From positions 54,969,098-55,033,097 of the forward strand of contig JBANSL010000020.1 of NCBI GenBank assembly GCA_037127255.1: DNA of 64,000 nt, read 5' to 3'. Each line of letters begins with the position of its first letter. Position 1 is the stretch's first letter. The stretch comes from Persicaria tinctoria (taxonomy: Eukaryota; Streptophyta; Magnoliopsida; Caryophyllales; Polygonaceae). A program made the translations under genes and the position numbers. The notes beneath the pieces were generated by a model. That model made no database searches, was not told the origin of the DNA, and was given only the letters and a program-made list of their open reading frames with translations. Of the stretch, positions 11,313 to 25,533 are shown piece after piece.

Positions 11313-13651
11313 TTAGAGTCATTTGTAATACAAATATAGAACGGTATCGACTTGTTCATTTTAGGTCTCACATTAAAAACATGAATAAACAACCCTTATA
11401 AGCTAGGATATTACTCCTTCAATTGGTTACTCGGCTTATGTGTTAGGCTAATGGACTTTGAAATCGTTTATGATCATGAATGCCATCATTGCTATCGTAA
11501 TGTCACGTAAGAACATCCCAATTTTGAAACATCATAGTATTAGACTATTAGTGGGTGTTGTCCATGTTAGGTCTATTCAATTTGGGTGGTCCTTTGAAAA
11601 TTGATTCAAATTTCAACAGATATGTTTTAATACTTAGATGTTTTTCTACAGTATAATGAATCGAAAGAATCTTTCTGTTTCTGTCTATATTTTAATCAAC
11701 CTATCTTAGTTCCATTTATATGCAAAAAAATAATTTATTTTTATTAAAAAGGCTTCTCTTTTATCTAGACATCCAATTCGCCCACGAGGCAAGTTGATTG
11801 TTAAATATCCCAGTTTAACCTCAAATAACACATAAATCAAATATTTAAAATGTCGTAAATCATACGGAGTATTGTTAGCTTTTTAGGGTCAAAACCTATT
11901 TTCTTTTTAGGCCACACATATATTCATTTTTCTTCATTTTGCCTTTGTCATATGCTCCGTATAAGAATGAGATTCGTTTAATCTCTATGGGTGTGTTTAA
12001 ACTTTAAACGATCTCAGTCACTCAAACAGACAATTGATGTTTAAAATCTAATTATTTTTTTAGAATTAAGAAATTTGAGCCTACAAACAGTATTTACAGA
12101 GTTTCTTTAAGCCGGCCTTTAATTATAATCCTTGTAAAAAAACTCATTTAATCCTAAAAACTTGAAATAAATTTTATGCACCATAATAAACAAGCTAGCT
12201 CTATCAACCATTTATCCTAAGTTCGGATCCCCACTTCCTTCGGTGCATCACAAAATTATTTCGGGTATAAATAAATATTAAAAAAAATTAAAAATATTTC
12301 TAGATTCTACTGTGTACATCCTTATATCACATCCATCAAGTGTTTGATTAGAATTTTTCCTAATGAAGTGAAAAGAAATTATGACACTCTTTTTCTCCAA
12401 TCAATTTTGTATTTTTGTTGTTTTCTTGTCCAGCATTTAAAAACTTCCAACTGGCCTTTTTTGTTATAAGGATTGAAATCACTCGATTTCAAATTAAAAA
12501 AAATTGAAATGCAACCAGTTGATTTGATCAGATTCATTATCATCAGCAAAATGAATATACATGTTTCAAACCTAGCTAAGCCTGAATCCGATTATTCGGA
12601 TAACTCGTTCCATCTATCCATCGACTTGAATCAGTTAATGTGATTGCTGATTTCTGAAACCAAGAAGATAAACAAAAGTTGATTAAGACGGGGCAATATT
12701 CTGAAATTGGTTGGATGATTAATTCAGTAGATTTCAAAAGGTCAAGATCAATAGAAGCTGAAACAATTGAAGATAACAGAGTTAAAATTGAGTTTGGCTT
12801 GTTGATTGTTTTCTAAACATGTATGGGGATTGGATTGGGGAGAAAGAGACCGTTAGTTTATACTGTAATAATTTAGAATCATGGAAAATCACACATTACA
12901 TTTATTTTAAACAAATTTATTTTGCATTCAGTGGGCTCGCTAGTTTCCCCTTGTTGGAGTAAACAATTGTGTCTCATTGAGAATGACACTAATTTACACA
13001 GTTATTCAAATTTCTTTTAGGTGATAAATAAGTATGTTTTTTAACCTAATGAATTTATTGTACCATAAAATTACAGTTTGAGATTTTATAACAAAAGACA
13101 GGTTAAAAATTACAGTAGTTATTAGTGGAAGTCACTCAAAACGATAGAGATGAACAGTGATTACTTTAGAAAAAGTAGTTAAAAATATATAGTCAGGTAG
13201 TAGTGCTTAGAATCTTCCAGCTGTAGAGTGGTATGATACTTGGTGATAGCCAATCACATTCAATTTATTATGTTTTAATTAATTGAAAAATATGATTAAG
13301 CTATGGAAAGAGGTAAACTAGGTTACTATTCACACATTAGGGAGCTACCATGGAATCAATGTCATGTAATCGCCACTTATATGTATATATATACATTAAA
13401 TATAATCACGATATTGTTAAACAGTTTTAATTATCAGTAATCAGTTTTTATGTGGGAATTGTTTGATTCAATGTATACATTGAAGGGTTATAAAGAGTTG
13501 ATCAATCAAAGTGATGGATCATTTGGATATCCCTTGGTGAATGCCTGAATGGTGTGTTCGTAAAACTGAATTCGGTCTTCAAATTTAATCTGGTGTGGTC
13601 ATGGATTGTTTGTCTCTTGTTGTCAATTTAAAAGCAAAAGGTTTAGGGAGG
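11313..13651. other. AT-rich intergenic DNA
   Basis: No frame of note on either strand, no RNA gene and no clean element borders were seen. It may hold distal SPL regulatory DNA. Confidence 0.4.
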
Positions 13652-13917
13652 TAGGCAGATCGACGGGTCATGAGTCATGACCCGAACCCAAACATGTGGA
13701 GAGGCAGATTGGCGGGTTAGGGCCGGTGACCCAGCGGGTCAAGGGTCGACTGGTCGGATTTTTTTTTTTAAAAAAAAATTCTTCCAAAACAGTCTTTTAC
13801 ACAATTTTTTTTTTATCGATATGGCGGGTCATTTATTCAAAACCCTCGACCCGAACTCGTAGGTTGTAACCCGCCATGACCCGCCGGGTCACGGGTCGTG
13901 GAGACTGGAGAGGCCTA
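13652..13917. mobile_element. hAT-type MITE, GGGTC-rich family (copy 2)
   Basis: Starts TAGGCAGATCGACGGGTC and ends with GGAGAGGCCTA, related to the copy at 3500-3801. The flanking octamers TAGGGAGG (13644-13651) and TATGGAGG (13918-13925) match at 7 of 8 bases. The frame 13677-13862 lies inside the element and is not a gene. Confidence 0.7.
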
Positions 13918-14170
13918 TATGGAGGTGTCAATCGAGTTTAAATATAGACAAACTTATTTACCAAAATAAATGGGCTTTGTTTTATATTTAGCACGTTGGG
14001 CCTTGTGGGCCTAAATAGACATTGGATTTTTTTAATCAAATTATAGAAGCCCATTTTAACTGACAAAATCTGTAAGATCCAATCTTAGACGGGTTGCGAG
14101 TTTTGGCAAATTACATAATTCCTATCAAATCATGAAGTTATATACTTAGGGCTTGTTTGGCAAATTACAT

Positions 14171-14394
14171 AGTTCCTCCCGTAAATAAGTGACTTGCATA
14201 TTTTTTTTTTTAAGGGTAAAAACTATATAAAATATTAATTTTTAATTTTTTAAATAATAATTATTACTACTACGTAATAAGTATGATACTATTATTTTAA
14301 AAAGTTAATTAAAATTTAATATTTTATATAGTTTTTACCATCTTAAAAAAACCGGTGTGACTTGAAAAAGTCACTTATTTACAAATGGAGGGAG
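14171..14394. mobile_element. Stowaway-like MITE
   Basis: CCTCCCGTAAATAAGTGACTT at the left end (quoted from within) is inverted against AAGTCACTTATTT...GGAGGGAG at the right, with TA at both borders. Part of the CTCCCTCCGT family found throughout the window. Confidence 0.65.
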
Positions 14395-14575
14395 TATATA
14401 TATGTGTTTGTGAGTGTGAAATTTATAGAAAATCACCTCTTAGATAAGTGTTTTTACATATAACCACCTATTAAATTTGAAATTATATAAAATCAACCGT
14501 TAAATAGTGTTTGTTAACAAGTCACCACCCATTGTCTATTTTCGTTAGAGTTTCGTCAAATATAGTATGATATTA

Positions 14576-14812
14576 CTCCATCCGTTCAGAAATAAATGAT
14601 GTTTGACTTTTGTGCACGTAGTTTTATGAGTTAAAAACTATATAAAATCTTATTTATTTTAATTAATTTTTTTCATAGTTTAATATTTATTAGTAATGAG
14701 TATTAAATTGTAAAAAAAATATTAATTAAAATAAATAAGATTTTATATAGTTTTTAGCACCTAAAACTACGTGCACAAAAGTCAAACCTCGTTTATTTCC
14801 GAACGGAGGAAA
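14576..14812. mobile_element. Stowaway-like MITE
   Basis: CTCCATCCGTTCAGAAATAA and TTATTTCCGAACGGAGGAAA are inverted ends, flanked by TA (14574-14575 and 14813-14814). Length 237 bp. Internal ACTATATAAAAT / ATTTTATATAGT arms are shared with the other copies. Confidence 0.85.
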
Positions 14813-15615
14813 TATAATATGTTAAGCTTTATATTTAAATTATAGTCTCAAATAGATTTAAAAAAAGTATTTTACTATTTTTTCAAAAAAATACTTTTTT
14901 TTGAAACTTGATGTATATACGAATAAACTCTCTTATTTTATTCCAAAAAAAGATTATAAAATATTTTATACACTACTTTTTAATCAGAATTAAAATAAGT
15001 TTATAAATCATTAGCATTGTTTAAATTTGATAATATTTTTTTATACTCATAACTAATGTCTCATTTTCTTTCATTCTCTTAAACACCTACACTATATACT
15101 CAAAATTTAAAAAAAATGTTTAGATATATTTTTTAAAAATATGTTCCATGCTCAAGATTATTTTTATTAAAAGTATCTTTATTAAAATTTTACTTAAATT
15201 TCCAAATAAAAATCAATAATATTTTCAACATTGTGAACCCCACCCTTCAAATAAATATAGAATTTAATTTTTTTACACATCCCCCCCCCCCCAATATATT
15301 ATTGAATTTTTTATTCTATCAAAATATAATTTAAATATATTCAATTTTAAACTTTAAATTATAAGTATAAAATATTTAAATATAATATATTTAATGAAAT
15401 TCTAATGGAAATATGTGGTGGGTGTGGGTTGTGTTTTGTTGATGGAACCCATCTAATGAGTGGTTTTATATAATTTCATATTTAATGGATAATTAAGTGT
15501 AAAATCCTATATTTAACGGAGTTTTTTAAATTTCTATATATATAAAATATAAATGTTAAACCATTACTCCCCAGTCCATGTTCTATACTCTCTCCAATCT
15601 ATCTATCTATCTATC

Positions 15616-17791
15616 TATATCTAATATACTATTAAAACATTTGCATTTCTGGGACACGTGGCGGCCATACACTAAAAGTTGGATATTTAGGATAAATCCC
15701 CAATTACTTCTCAAATTGTTTAAAATTCTTCTCATATTTAAGGTTTTTTTGAAAACAAATCTGAATTGTGGTCCCACTTTTATATTTAATTGACTTAATA
15801 ATTAAATAATTAATTATTTACCCATAATATTGATTTGGTTAGGTAATTTCTTTCAAGATATATACGGTTAATCAAACAAATTGATCTATTTGAAACTATT
15901 AACCTATATTTTCACCCAAATTGATCTATTTGAAACAAATTGATAAGATTTTACTAACCTATATTTTCACCCAAATTGATCTATTTGAAACTATTAACCA
16001 AATCTCATATATGTTATTTATGTTTGAATATTATAACAAACTTTAACCTTTTTTAATTAATTTTATCTTAACCAATTTTTTTCAAGTTTAAAACTTACTT
16101 TTCTTTTCACAAAATAAAAATAAAATTAAATCACTTTTGCTTCACGTAACTAGATATATATATATCAACTATTTAGACCACGTTTAGCATAATTAATAGT
16201 TTTTAGAATTATTTTTAATAATATATAGCTTTGCAGAAGCTAAAATTGAGATAATGTTTTTCTTCAATTTTCTTAACTGGATATCATCTTAAACTTTTCA
16301 ATTCTCTACTTTTTATTGTATCGAAAAAAAAATTCTCTACTTTTTATATTTATAAATATATTGTTTATCTTCTCTTTCATCACCCTATTTGTATAAATTA
16401 CCCTATCAGATAAGATTATTAAATATCTTCATAGCTTATATAAAAAATAGTTCAATTTAATATATATCTTACACACATGACCTATTACTCTATTAGGTTT
16501 GAATAGTAAATTATATATGAATTTTGAAATGACTTATAAATGTAAAAATAATAAAATTAGTAATTCCTTTACAATTGTGATGGATTGATAGAATTCCATA
16601 AATTAGTAATTCCTTGACAATTATACACTTTGATTAAAAGTATATTTTGAAAGATGGTTAGCACAAATATTGAAAAGGAATCCTTTACATACTTATCAAT
16701 AAAAACATATTTCTAATAAGAGAAACCGATAATATTTTTTTATGAGTATGTAAATAATATATTCCTAATACATAAATTTATAAAAATTAAAATTGTTTAT
16801 TAGTTAGTAAATAGATATAGATGGACAATTAAAATGAACTTAAATTAATTAAATTGAAGATTGAGTTTAAACGAATAACTAGCCACCTATAAAATCTAGG
16901 CTGTTTTCATGGATTTTAAATTTGAATTTTTTAAATTATTTGAGCATTTTAGATATTTTTACAACTTTATCATAACTCAACCGTTCCAAAATTTCATTTT
17001 CACACACTGACACACACCATTAACTAAGGGTAATATATGACCTGATATAATAAAATTTGATATAATATATGTATGGAGAGGTGACTAAAGATTAAAATGA
17101 AAATTTTATTTAAAAAAATTGATATATATTTTATAAAGTACAAAATAATTCAAATTAAAAAAATAAGGAATTCAATAAAAGTATTTGGTTCTACCTTTCA
17201 GCCGATTAAATTAACAAATATTTGTCGAATGTGAGTCGTACTGAATCTTCTCCAACATTTTTTATGTGCTCTTCATCTCAAAGTTCTTAAAATTCCATTT
17301 ACCTAGCGTTTGTCGAATGTGTAGCCTACACCTAATAAAGAATTTGGTTCTACTTTTCAGCCCATTACAATAAACAAATATTTGTTTAATGTTCAAAGTA
17401 ACCAATCAACTTACTAAAAAAACATAGAAGGTGAAAAAAATAATTAAATTAAACACTCTCTACATTCATGCATACAACTATTTCTATCTAGAAAGGTGAG
17501 ACATTGACATTTTGCCACATATATTATATACTGATATAATACAAACATTATTTTTTCCGAATTAATATTATTTGGCTATATCGTTTTCATATTATTATAC
17601 TATTATAATATGTATATAATGTAACTAAATTATGATAATATATTCTAAAAGTATATAATATACTTTATATCCTACTTTTGTGAGTTTGCTTTTATATGTT
17701 TAATTCAAAATATTTAAATAATATTTTATTAAATGGTATAATATCAATTTATTTTTTTAAAAATCGCGCCATGGCGCGGGAACTATACTAG
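15616..17791 (+). mobile_element. Non-autonomous Helitron (plus strand), 2.2 kb
   Basis: Begins TCTAATATACTATTAAAAC after an A and ends with a palindrome CGCGCCATGGCGCG (17765-17778), 9-12 spacer bases and CTAG followed by T. These are the defining Helitron ends (5' TC, 3' hairpin plus CTRR, insertion between A and T). A (TCTA)n tract precedes the 5' end. The interior is AT-rich and non-coding, and includes a local duplication around 15884-15995. Confidence 0.75.
15884..15995. repeat. Local tandem duplication inside the Helitron
   Basis: A segment containing CTATATTTTCACCCAAATTG and ATCTATTTGAAAC is present twice, about 56 bp apart. Confidence 0.75.
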
Positions 17792-17792
17792 T

Positions 17793-18660
17793 ACACATAT
17801 ACTAAAACCGATGCATTGTTACCTGCGTGGCGGCTTGTGAATGAATCTGCTTACGTGGCGGCACGTGAGTGCATCTCGCAAAACCTTCTCCCGTCAAAAA
17901 GGAAATCTAATAAAAATAATAAGACAGTTATAATCTATATAATTAAAAATAATTATTTTATTTTACCATTAACTTCTATAATTGAATAGATGGAATATAT
18001 TATAAAAGAGTATATATTATATAAGGAAATAACTATATCAATATAATTAAATGCAATAATAGTAACAAATTTGGCATATACCGATATACAAATTGCCATA
18101 TAAGTGTATCTCCATCTGGATTATAAATAAATCTATCCAATGGACGGTTTATATATAAATTACACCATATGGACGAGACCTAAAAAAGACATTAGGTTCA
18201 CCCAATTTCCATATAGACGAATTTTATGGCGGTTCTTTGGGGTCTAGGCGGGTCTTGGTGACCTTGAAGGCCTTGGTGGAGGGATGAAGTAAGGGGTTTA
18301 GGCAGAAGTCTAGGCGGGTCTTGAAGGTTTTTTTTTAGAAAAGTGATCATAATTACCAAAAATATTAATAGATACATAGTAGTAAATATTTGATAGGTGT
18401 TATCGATTATTTTTGGTGGAAAGAATTAATTATTTCATAGTTATTTAATTTATATATATACTATTTTTCAAGAGAATGAGTTATTTAGATCTAGATTAAT
18501 TTTAATCTTATATTTTCAGTTATTAGTTTAAATATCGTAATGTAATTCATATTTATTTATTTATTTTCATATTTATAATATGATTTTTTTTATAGATAAT
18601 TAATGTAATTTTATAATATTGTGTTAAAATATTTCCGTGCACGGGACGGGGCGTTGTTGA
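17793..18660 (+). mobile_element. Possible second Helitron-like fragment abutting the first
   Basis: Directly after the Helitron end comes ATACTAAAACCGATGC followed by CGTGGCGGC, similar to Helitron 5' regions. A palindrome CCGTGCACGG occurs near 18634. No clean TC start or CTRR end was found. Confidence 0.3.
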
Positions 18661-18853
18661 GGAGGATGCTAGGGGAAGGGCTACTCTCCGTTTAGTTCAT
18701 GTGTAGCCCGCTTTCGGTATTTAATATTGTTGAGAGCCCGACTCTCACGCTTCCTCACCAAAAAAATAAGTCATTTACACTATTTTTTGTTTCGCAGTAT
18801 TTATCGTTCTATAGGTATATTTAATCCTTTAACATCCCAATTCCTAATATATT

Positions 18854-19403
<550 letters not shown>

Positions 19404-19932
19404 ATTTTATAAGTTTAATTTTTTTTTATAAGAGATGATTTGTTAAAAACTAAAACACATATTCTTAGATATGATGTGGTTTGTGACAAATGCTCTAAAA
19501 TAAATTATTGAATTATAAAAACATGCATGTGGGCGTTGTTAGGAAAGGATTAGATGGGGATTTTGATTTGTTATGGGGATAATTTAAAAAATATTTCTTT
19601 TTATGGTGGGTGCGTTATAATTTTATGCAATCAAATATCTCACTTGTCCTAAATTATTCTCATGAATATTGTAATTAATATGCTTAATTAAAAGTTAATT
19701 CAAGGAAGATTCTGCAGACTGCATTGTCCCTCCACTTTTGCTAATTCCATTTTATCCCTCCACTTTTGAGAATTTCATTTTTTTGACCCATATATGTAGT
19801 ACTAAAAATGTGATTTTCTACAACTATATATGTAAAATTACTTTCCCTGAACTTTCTCCTTTGGCAATATACGAGGTGATTAAATATGTTTGTCTATTTA
19901 TTACCAAGAATTTGGATTGATCGGATGGAATA

Positions 19933-20168
19933 TTCTCCATCCGTTAATTAAAATTTGACGCTTTATTATTCAAGCACGCTTTTTTAGGTGTTAAAAACTA
20001 TATAAAATATTAACTTTTTAAATAATTTTTTAAACAATTTCATATATATTACTATTAAGTACGAATTTATAAAAATAAATGTAAAAAAGAGTTCATATTT
20101 TATATAGTTTTTATGATTCTAAAAAAACGTGCATAAATAGTAAACGATAAGTTTTAATTAACATAGAG
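19933..20168. mobile_element. Stowaway-like MITE
   Basis: TTCTCCATCCGTTAATTAAA at the left is inverted against TTTTAATTAACATAGAGAG at the right, with TA at both borders. It has the common internal arms AAAAACTATATAAAAT / TTTTATATAGTTTTT. Confidence 0.7.
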
Positions 20169-20236
20169 AGTATCAAATTAGTGGTCCTGGAAAATTATTG
20201 TTAACATAGTGTTTTGTAAATTTCAGTAAGTATATA

Positions 20237-20475
20237 CTCCACATGTTAATTAAAACATGTCGTTTACTATTCATGCACACTTTTTTAGAATAATAAAAAC
20301 TATATAATATATTAACTTTTTTTAAAATTTTGTTTTTATAAATTCAAAATTAATAGTAATAAGTATGAATTTTTTTTTAAATATTATTAAAAAAATTAAT
20401 ATTTTATATAGTTTTTAATATTTAAAAAAATGTACATGAATAGTAAAACGTCAAGTTTTAGTTAACGGAAAACGA
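20237..20475. mobile_element. Stowaway-like MITE
   Basis: CTCCACATGTTAATTAAAAC versus GTTTTAGTTAACGGAAAACGA, TA at both borders. It lies 68 bp from the previous copy and shares its internal arms. Confidence 0.65.
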
Positions 20476-21392
20476 TACTAGGACTGATGCTTGCAAACTA
20501 GAAATTGCCAAAACTAGATAGATCTTTAACTGATTTGAATTTACTTGATTTGACCTAATGATAGCTGCACTGCATAGGTGCAATATGCCAATAATATTCA
20601 TAGATGATGAATGGAATGAATCTTGTCCCCTGCCATCTCTTAGTCAGTCTACACCTAACATTCTCTAATTATGTGGGCATCCCAGATATACTTATTACAA
20701 TTTCACAAACCTTTATCATGGAATTAACTAATACTATATGTTTAATTATTATTTTTAATGAATAAACCTCTATCCAATGTGAACTCCCAAATAAGATACA
20801 TTCGGTGTGGAATTGGATCCGGTGGAGTTGCATATTAACTCCATAGATAGAGTTGGACAAATCTCAACCGTAAAAAAAATAACCGACGGTTAGATTTGGC
20901 CCCTCCTTCACCCCCCACCTCCACTCCCACCCATTTTTTTTTCCTTTTTTCGATTAATTTACACTCAACTCTACCCATGAATTTGATAGCCAAATTCATG
21001 GGATCCAAACCCGTTTAGTGTAGTCCATGACTATTCCACATCCGGTAAAAAATGACTTTATTCGTTTCTGTATAAGTGGTTGGGCTCTATTTGTTATTAG
21101 ATGTAAGAGTGATTGTGTTATGATGCTAGATCATCTATGATTATTATTGTAGATTTAGGGTTGAATTTGGAAAAGAAAGAGGAAGAAGATGAAGGTAAGC
21201 GGGAGATAGAGGAAGAAGGAGAGATGGACCGAGAAGTATAATAGGAGATAGAGAGATTAGAGACATTGGTTATTTATTATTGATTGGATATCCCAATTAC
21301 AAGGTATAAGGGTATATTTATATCCTAAACTACCACAATATAATATAATATCTAATATATGGGATGATAACAAATTGATATAATGTTTATTA

Positions 21393-21624
21393 CTCCATGA
21401 TATGTGAAAAAATATATATCATTTTATTTTTTTAGTATATCTTTGAAAAAGTAAAAAACTATATAAAATATTTTTTTAATAATTTAATACTTTTTAATAA
21501 TAATTATGTATAAAAATATTTTTAAATATAATAATAAAAAAATTAATATTTTATATAATTTTTAATCCTAAAAAAATCGTGTTAAAAATCAAAGTAATTG
21601 TATTTTTTAAACGAACGGAGGAAG
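21393..21624. mobile_element. Stowaway-like MITE
   Basis: CTCCATGATATG left end and ACGAACGGAGGAAG right end, TA on each side, with ACTATATAAAAT / ATTTTATATAAT internal arms. The left end is more diverged than the right. Confidence 0.6.
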
Positions 21625-21712
21625 TATATATTATGAACAAATTCTTAGAGATTTTTAGTGATATTCTTAGAGATTTTTGTTTATAACAAATGAAATTAAT
21701 TAAGACGAAATT

Positions 21713-21964
21713 TGTCGATCATTGATCAATTCGGGAAAACAGAGCTTCAGTTGCAGCTCAAGGAAGAAGACTAGAGAGAGAGAGAGAGAGCAAATATTGA
21801 TGAATGAGATTGATGCATTGTTACATTGTCTGTTACATTCCCGCTTTTCCTATTTATACTATAAGAGGAAGATTTAATCAGTTACAGAAGATAGAATATA
21901 GTGTGATGCGGGAGTACACAATCATGATGGAGCTTCACTCTAATCCACCTGATTTACTACCTCA
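21713..21964 (-). repeat. 3' LTR of the minus-strand copia element
   Basis: 252 bp, nearly identical to the right LTR outside the microsatellite. On the minus strand TATAAATA is a likely TATA box. Three bases at its inner edge next to the C-run differ from the right LTR. Confidence 0.9.
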
Positions 21965-21980
21965 CCCCCCCCCCCCCCCC

Positions 21981-23666
21981 TCAAACTTGGGGTGGAGACA
22001 ACCCAGGTTTTCCAAGCAATTCATTTTGTTGATGGGAAGGAAGTATCTTTGTTAGAACATCAGCAAGCTGAGAGGACATGGGAATGTGACATAGATCAAG
22101 GAGACCATCAATGATCTTTTCCCAGGTAAAATGGCAGTCAATCTCGATATGTTTAGTCCTCTCCTGGTACACTGGATTTCGAGCAAGTTGTAGGGCAGAT
22201 TGGTTATCACAATAGAGAGTTACAGGCTTGAGAGAAGCAACGCCAAGTTCAACCAAAAGATGAATAAGCCAAGTCACCTTTGCTGTAGTTTGAGCCATTG
22301 CTCTATACTCAGCCTCTGTGGAACTTCGAGAGACAACACCCCGCTTCTTAGACTTCCGGCTAATGGGAGAATCACCCAATAGAATCACGAATCCAGTGAC
22401 ATAAAGCCTGTTGTAAGAGCATGATGCATTGATGCCCAATCCGAATCTGTATAAGCAGCAATTTTCGGACTGTCAAAACCTTTGAGGACAATCCCATGTG
22501 TCAAAGTGTCGGCTAAGTACTTGATTGTGTGATGAATAGAAACCAAGTGGGATGTACGCGGACGCTGCATGAACTGACTCAATGATTGAACTGCAAAGCA
22601 AAGATCTGGACGTGTATTGGTAAGAAAATTGAGCTTACCAACCATTTTTCTATAATAAGAAGCATCCTGTAGAACATCCCTAAGAAGAGGATCAAGCTTA
22701 AGATTCTGAGGAAGAGGAGTGCATACAAGATGAATATCTTTGAGCCCAGATTCTCTAATAATCTCTTGACTGAATTTATCTTGAGAGAGATGAATCCCAC
22801 TAGAGCTATAAGATACCTCAAGACCCAGAAAATAGTGCAAACCTCCCAAGTCTTTGATGCTAAATTGCTTATCTAAGTAGAGCTTGGGCTTGGATATCTC
22901 AATAGGATTTGAGCTTGTGACCAACATATCATCAACATACACAACAACAATGGTGAGCTTCCTATTTGATCTCTTTGCAAACAGTGAGTAATCAAGCTTA
23001 GATTGAACAACGTGGAGAAAAAGTAAGGTCGTAGTGAGCTTGTGAAACCATTGCCTACTAGCTTGCTTGATGCCGTATAATGACTTTTGGAGTTTACAAA
23101 CTAGATGTGAATCAACTGTAAATCCCTCAGGCAACTTCATATAAACTTCTTCATATAAATCCCCATATAAGAAAACATTATTAACATCCATGTGATGAAG
23201 AGACCATCTTTGAGCAGCAGCAAAAGCAATGATAACTCTAATGGTTGTCGTCTTGACAAGAGAAGAAAATGTCTCATGATAATCAATTCCTTCGGCCTGA
23301 GTAAACCCCTTTGAAACTAAATGAGCCTTGTGACACTCAAGACTCATCATCTTTCAGCTTCACCTTGAATACCCATTTGCAGCCTATGGCTCTCTTACCT
23401 TCAGGAAGAGGAAGAAGGACCCAAGTTTTGTTGGCAGATAAAGCATCTATCTCTTTCTTCATTGTCATAACCCAACTTGGATCTTGAGCAACCTCTTTAT
23501 ATGCGGTGGGTTCAGTGTATGATGTAATGTGGGACAAAAAATATATATGAATTGATAGGTAAGGTTGAGGCAAAAAATGCAGAGGGGTAATGAGAGAAAT
23601 AAGAGCAAGAGGAGGAACACACATTGCAAACATAATCAAACAGATGAGCAGGAGGGTAATGGACAC
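21981..23666 (-). pseudogene. Copia reverse transcriptase and RNase H region, broken
   Basis: Frames at 23666-23337, 23350-22385 and 22439-21981 are consecutive pieces of one polyprotein. The RT shows EGIDYHETFSSLVK, SLYGIKQASRQW and the YVDDM catalytic box. RNase H shows SRSSTEAEYRAMA, CDNQSA and TKHIEIDCHF. Frame changes lie near 23345 and 22390-22435. These are family hallmarks of copia pol. Confidence 0.9.
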
Positions 23667-24009
23667 GGCTGGATCTCCTTAAAGGAAGATCATTATAAAC
23701 ATATGTATGAACATTTGTATGGACATCTATATGGGCATCTGTATTGACATCAGTATGTACATCTGTAGGTGATGGAGAAGATGTATTGGCATCAGTATGA
23801 TCAGTAGTAGGGGACATAATTGGAGGAGAGAGAGTAACATACTGATCAATAGGGAATTGTCATCTGTGGGGACATGATGTTCAGGTGTAATGGGTGTAAT
23901 AGTAGGTAGAAAAACATGGGAAGGAAAGTTGGGTGCAAGAGAAAGAAGTGGAATATCATAAATGGTCGATTTATAGTGAAATGGGAAATGAGTCTCAAAG
24001 AAAATGGCA

Positions 24010-25533
24010 TCACGGGTATGAGATCGATATGAGGTTGGTTTTGAGATCAAACACAATGTAAGCACTCTTTCCGTAAGTATAACCCAAAAACACACACGGA
24101 TTAGCTCGAGGTTGAAACTTATCCCTCCCTCTTTTAAGGGTGCTGACAAAACAAAGACACCCAAAAACTTTGAAGTGTTTGTATGGTAGAGGTTTATTGT
24201 AAAGCAACTCATTATGGGATTTGTTGGACAACACAGGTAAGGGACAACGATTAATCAAATATGTGGTAGTGAGTAGACATTCTCCCCAATACTGAAGAGG
24301 AATGTTACCCTGAAATTTTAAGGCACGAGCACCCTCAAGCAGATGCTTATGTTTCCTCTCAGCCCCCCCATTCTGTTGAGGGGAATCAACACAACTGATT
24401 TGATGTATGATTCCATGTTTGGCAAAGAAATTGGACAAGGTTTGGTCAACAAATTCAGCTGAATTATCAGATATCATGGACTTAATAGGAAGATGAAATT
24501 GGTTGTGAATTAAGGAAACAAAATTGGTCATGACAGAAAGGGTATTGGTTTTGGATGCCATGAGATATACCCAAATACACTTTGAGTAATCATCAACCAA
24601 GGTTAAAAAATATTTGTAACCATTGTCAGTGCTTACTTTATATGGTCCCTATGTATCAAAATAGACCAATTTAAAAAGTGCTTTAGCTTTGTGATCTCTT
24701 GGAAAGAAAGGTTGTCTATGCAATTTAGCTTTAGGACATATTTGGCAAATTGAAGAAGGAGAAGACACATTCACATATGTATCAATGTATTTTATTTGAG
24801 AAAAAGGTAAATGGCCCATACGACAATGTAAAAGCTCAGCTTTACAGCTAGCTGAGAAACCATCATCAACACAATCAACAGAAGAAGGTAAGACAGAAGT
24901 TTGATTCACGACATTAAAATTGGAAAAATCATGCTGCAAAATAGATGTCCATTCAGGAAATGATGCCAACTCATAAGGCTTGTGTGCAATGTAGAGTCCT
25001 CGCTCTTCACTTCAAATTACCAGAGGTGTCTTCATCAAAGGGCCCTGGATAATACATAAAGTGGGTGTGAAAAGCACATTAGATTTGATGTCATGTGTAA
25101 GTTTCTGAATGGAGAGTAAGTTGAAATGGAAGTCTGGGACATGAAGGACCTCATGTAAGGAGATTTGAGGAGAAACATTAACTTTACCAATGTATGCAAT
25201 GTCTGCTTTCTTGTTATTAGGCATAGTAATGGATGATGGCTTGGGTAAAGGTTTGTATGAATGAAAAAGATTGAGGTGGGGAGTCATGTGATCTGTGGCT
25301 CCACTATCCAAGATCCAAGAAGAATTAAGACTATAAGATAAGAGACAAGAGTTTTTACCTGCCAACATAGCTGTGAGCTCTTTAACCTCATGATGTTGCA
25401 GTAGAGAGAGTAGTTGCTGGTATTTCTCCTGTGTAGTTGGAGAAGAAGACACTGTGGCTATAACCCTCTTGGGCTTGCCAGAACTCATACCATCAGTTGG
25501 AAATCCATGGAGCTTCCAACACTTTTCATTCAC
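24010..25533 (-). pseudogene. Copia protease and integrase region, broken
   Basis: Frame 25533-25012 has WILDSGATDHM, the copia aspartic protease site. Frame 24969-24649 has HCRMGH and CQICPKAK of the GAG-pre-integrase zinc site. Frame 24600-24010 has DDYSKCIWVY, SDNSAEF and PQQNGGAERKHKH, the integrase D-D-E core. An in-frame stop separates the last two near 24648. Confidence 0.9.

Larger units (their letters stand above)
19403..21707. other. AT-rich spacer with three Stowaway-like MITEs
   Basis: Apart from the MITEs listed separately (19933-20168, 20237-20475, 21393-21624) nothing is recognised. The minus frame 20669-20860 has no domain support. Confidence 0.4.

Noticed and set aside
17793..18660. 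Confident second Helitron
   Set aside because: Only Helitron-like 5' wording and a palindrome; no proper TC and CTRR ends. Kept only as a low-confidence feature.
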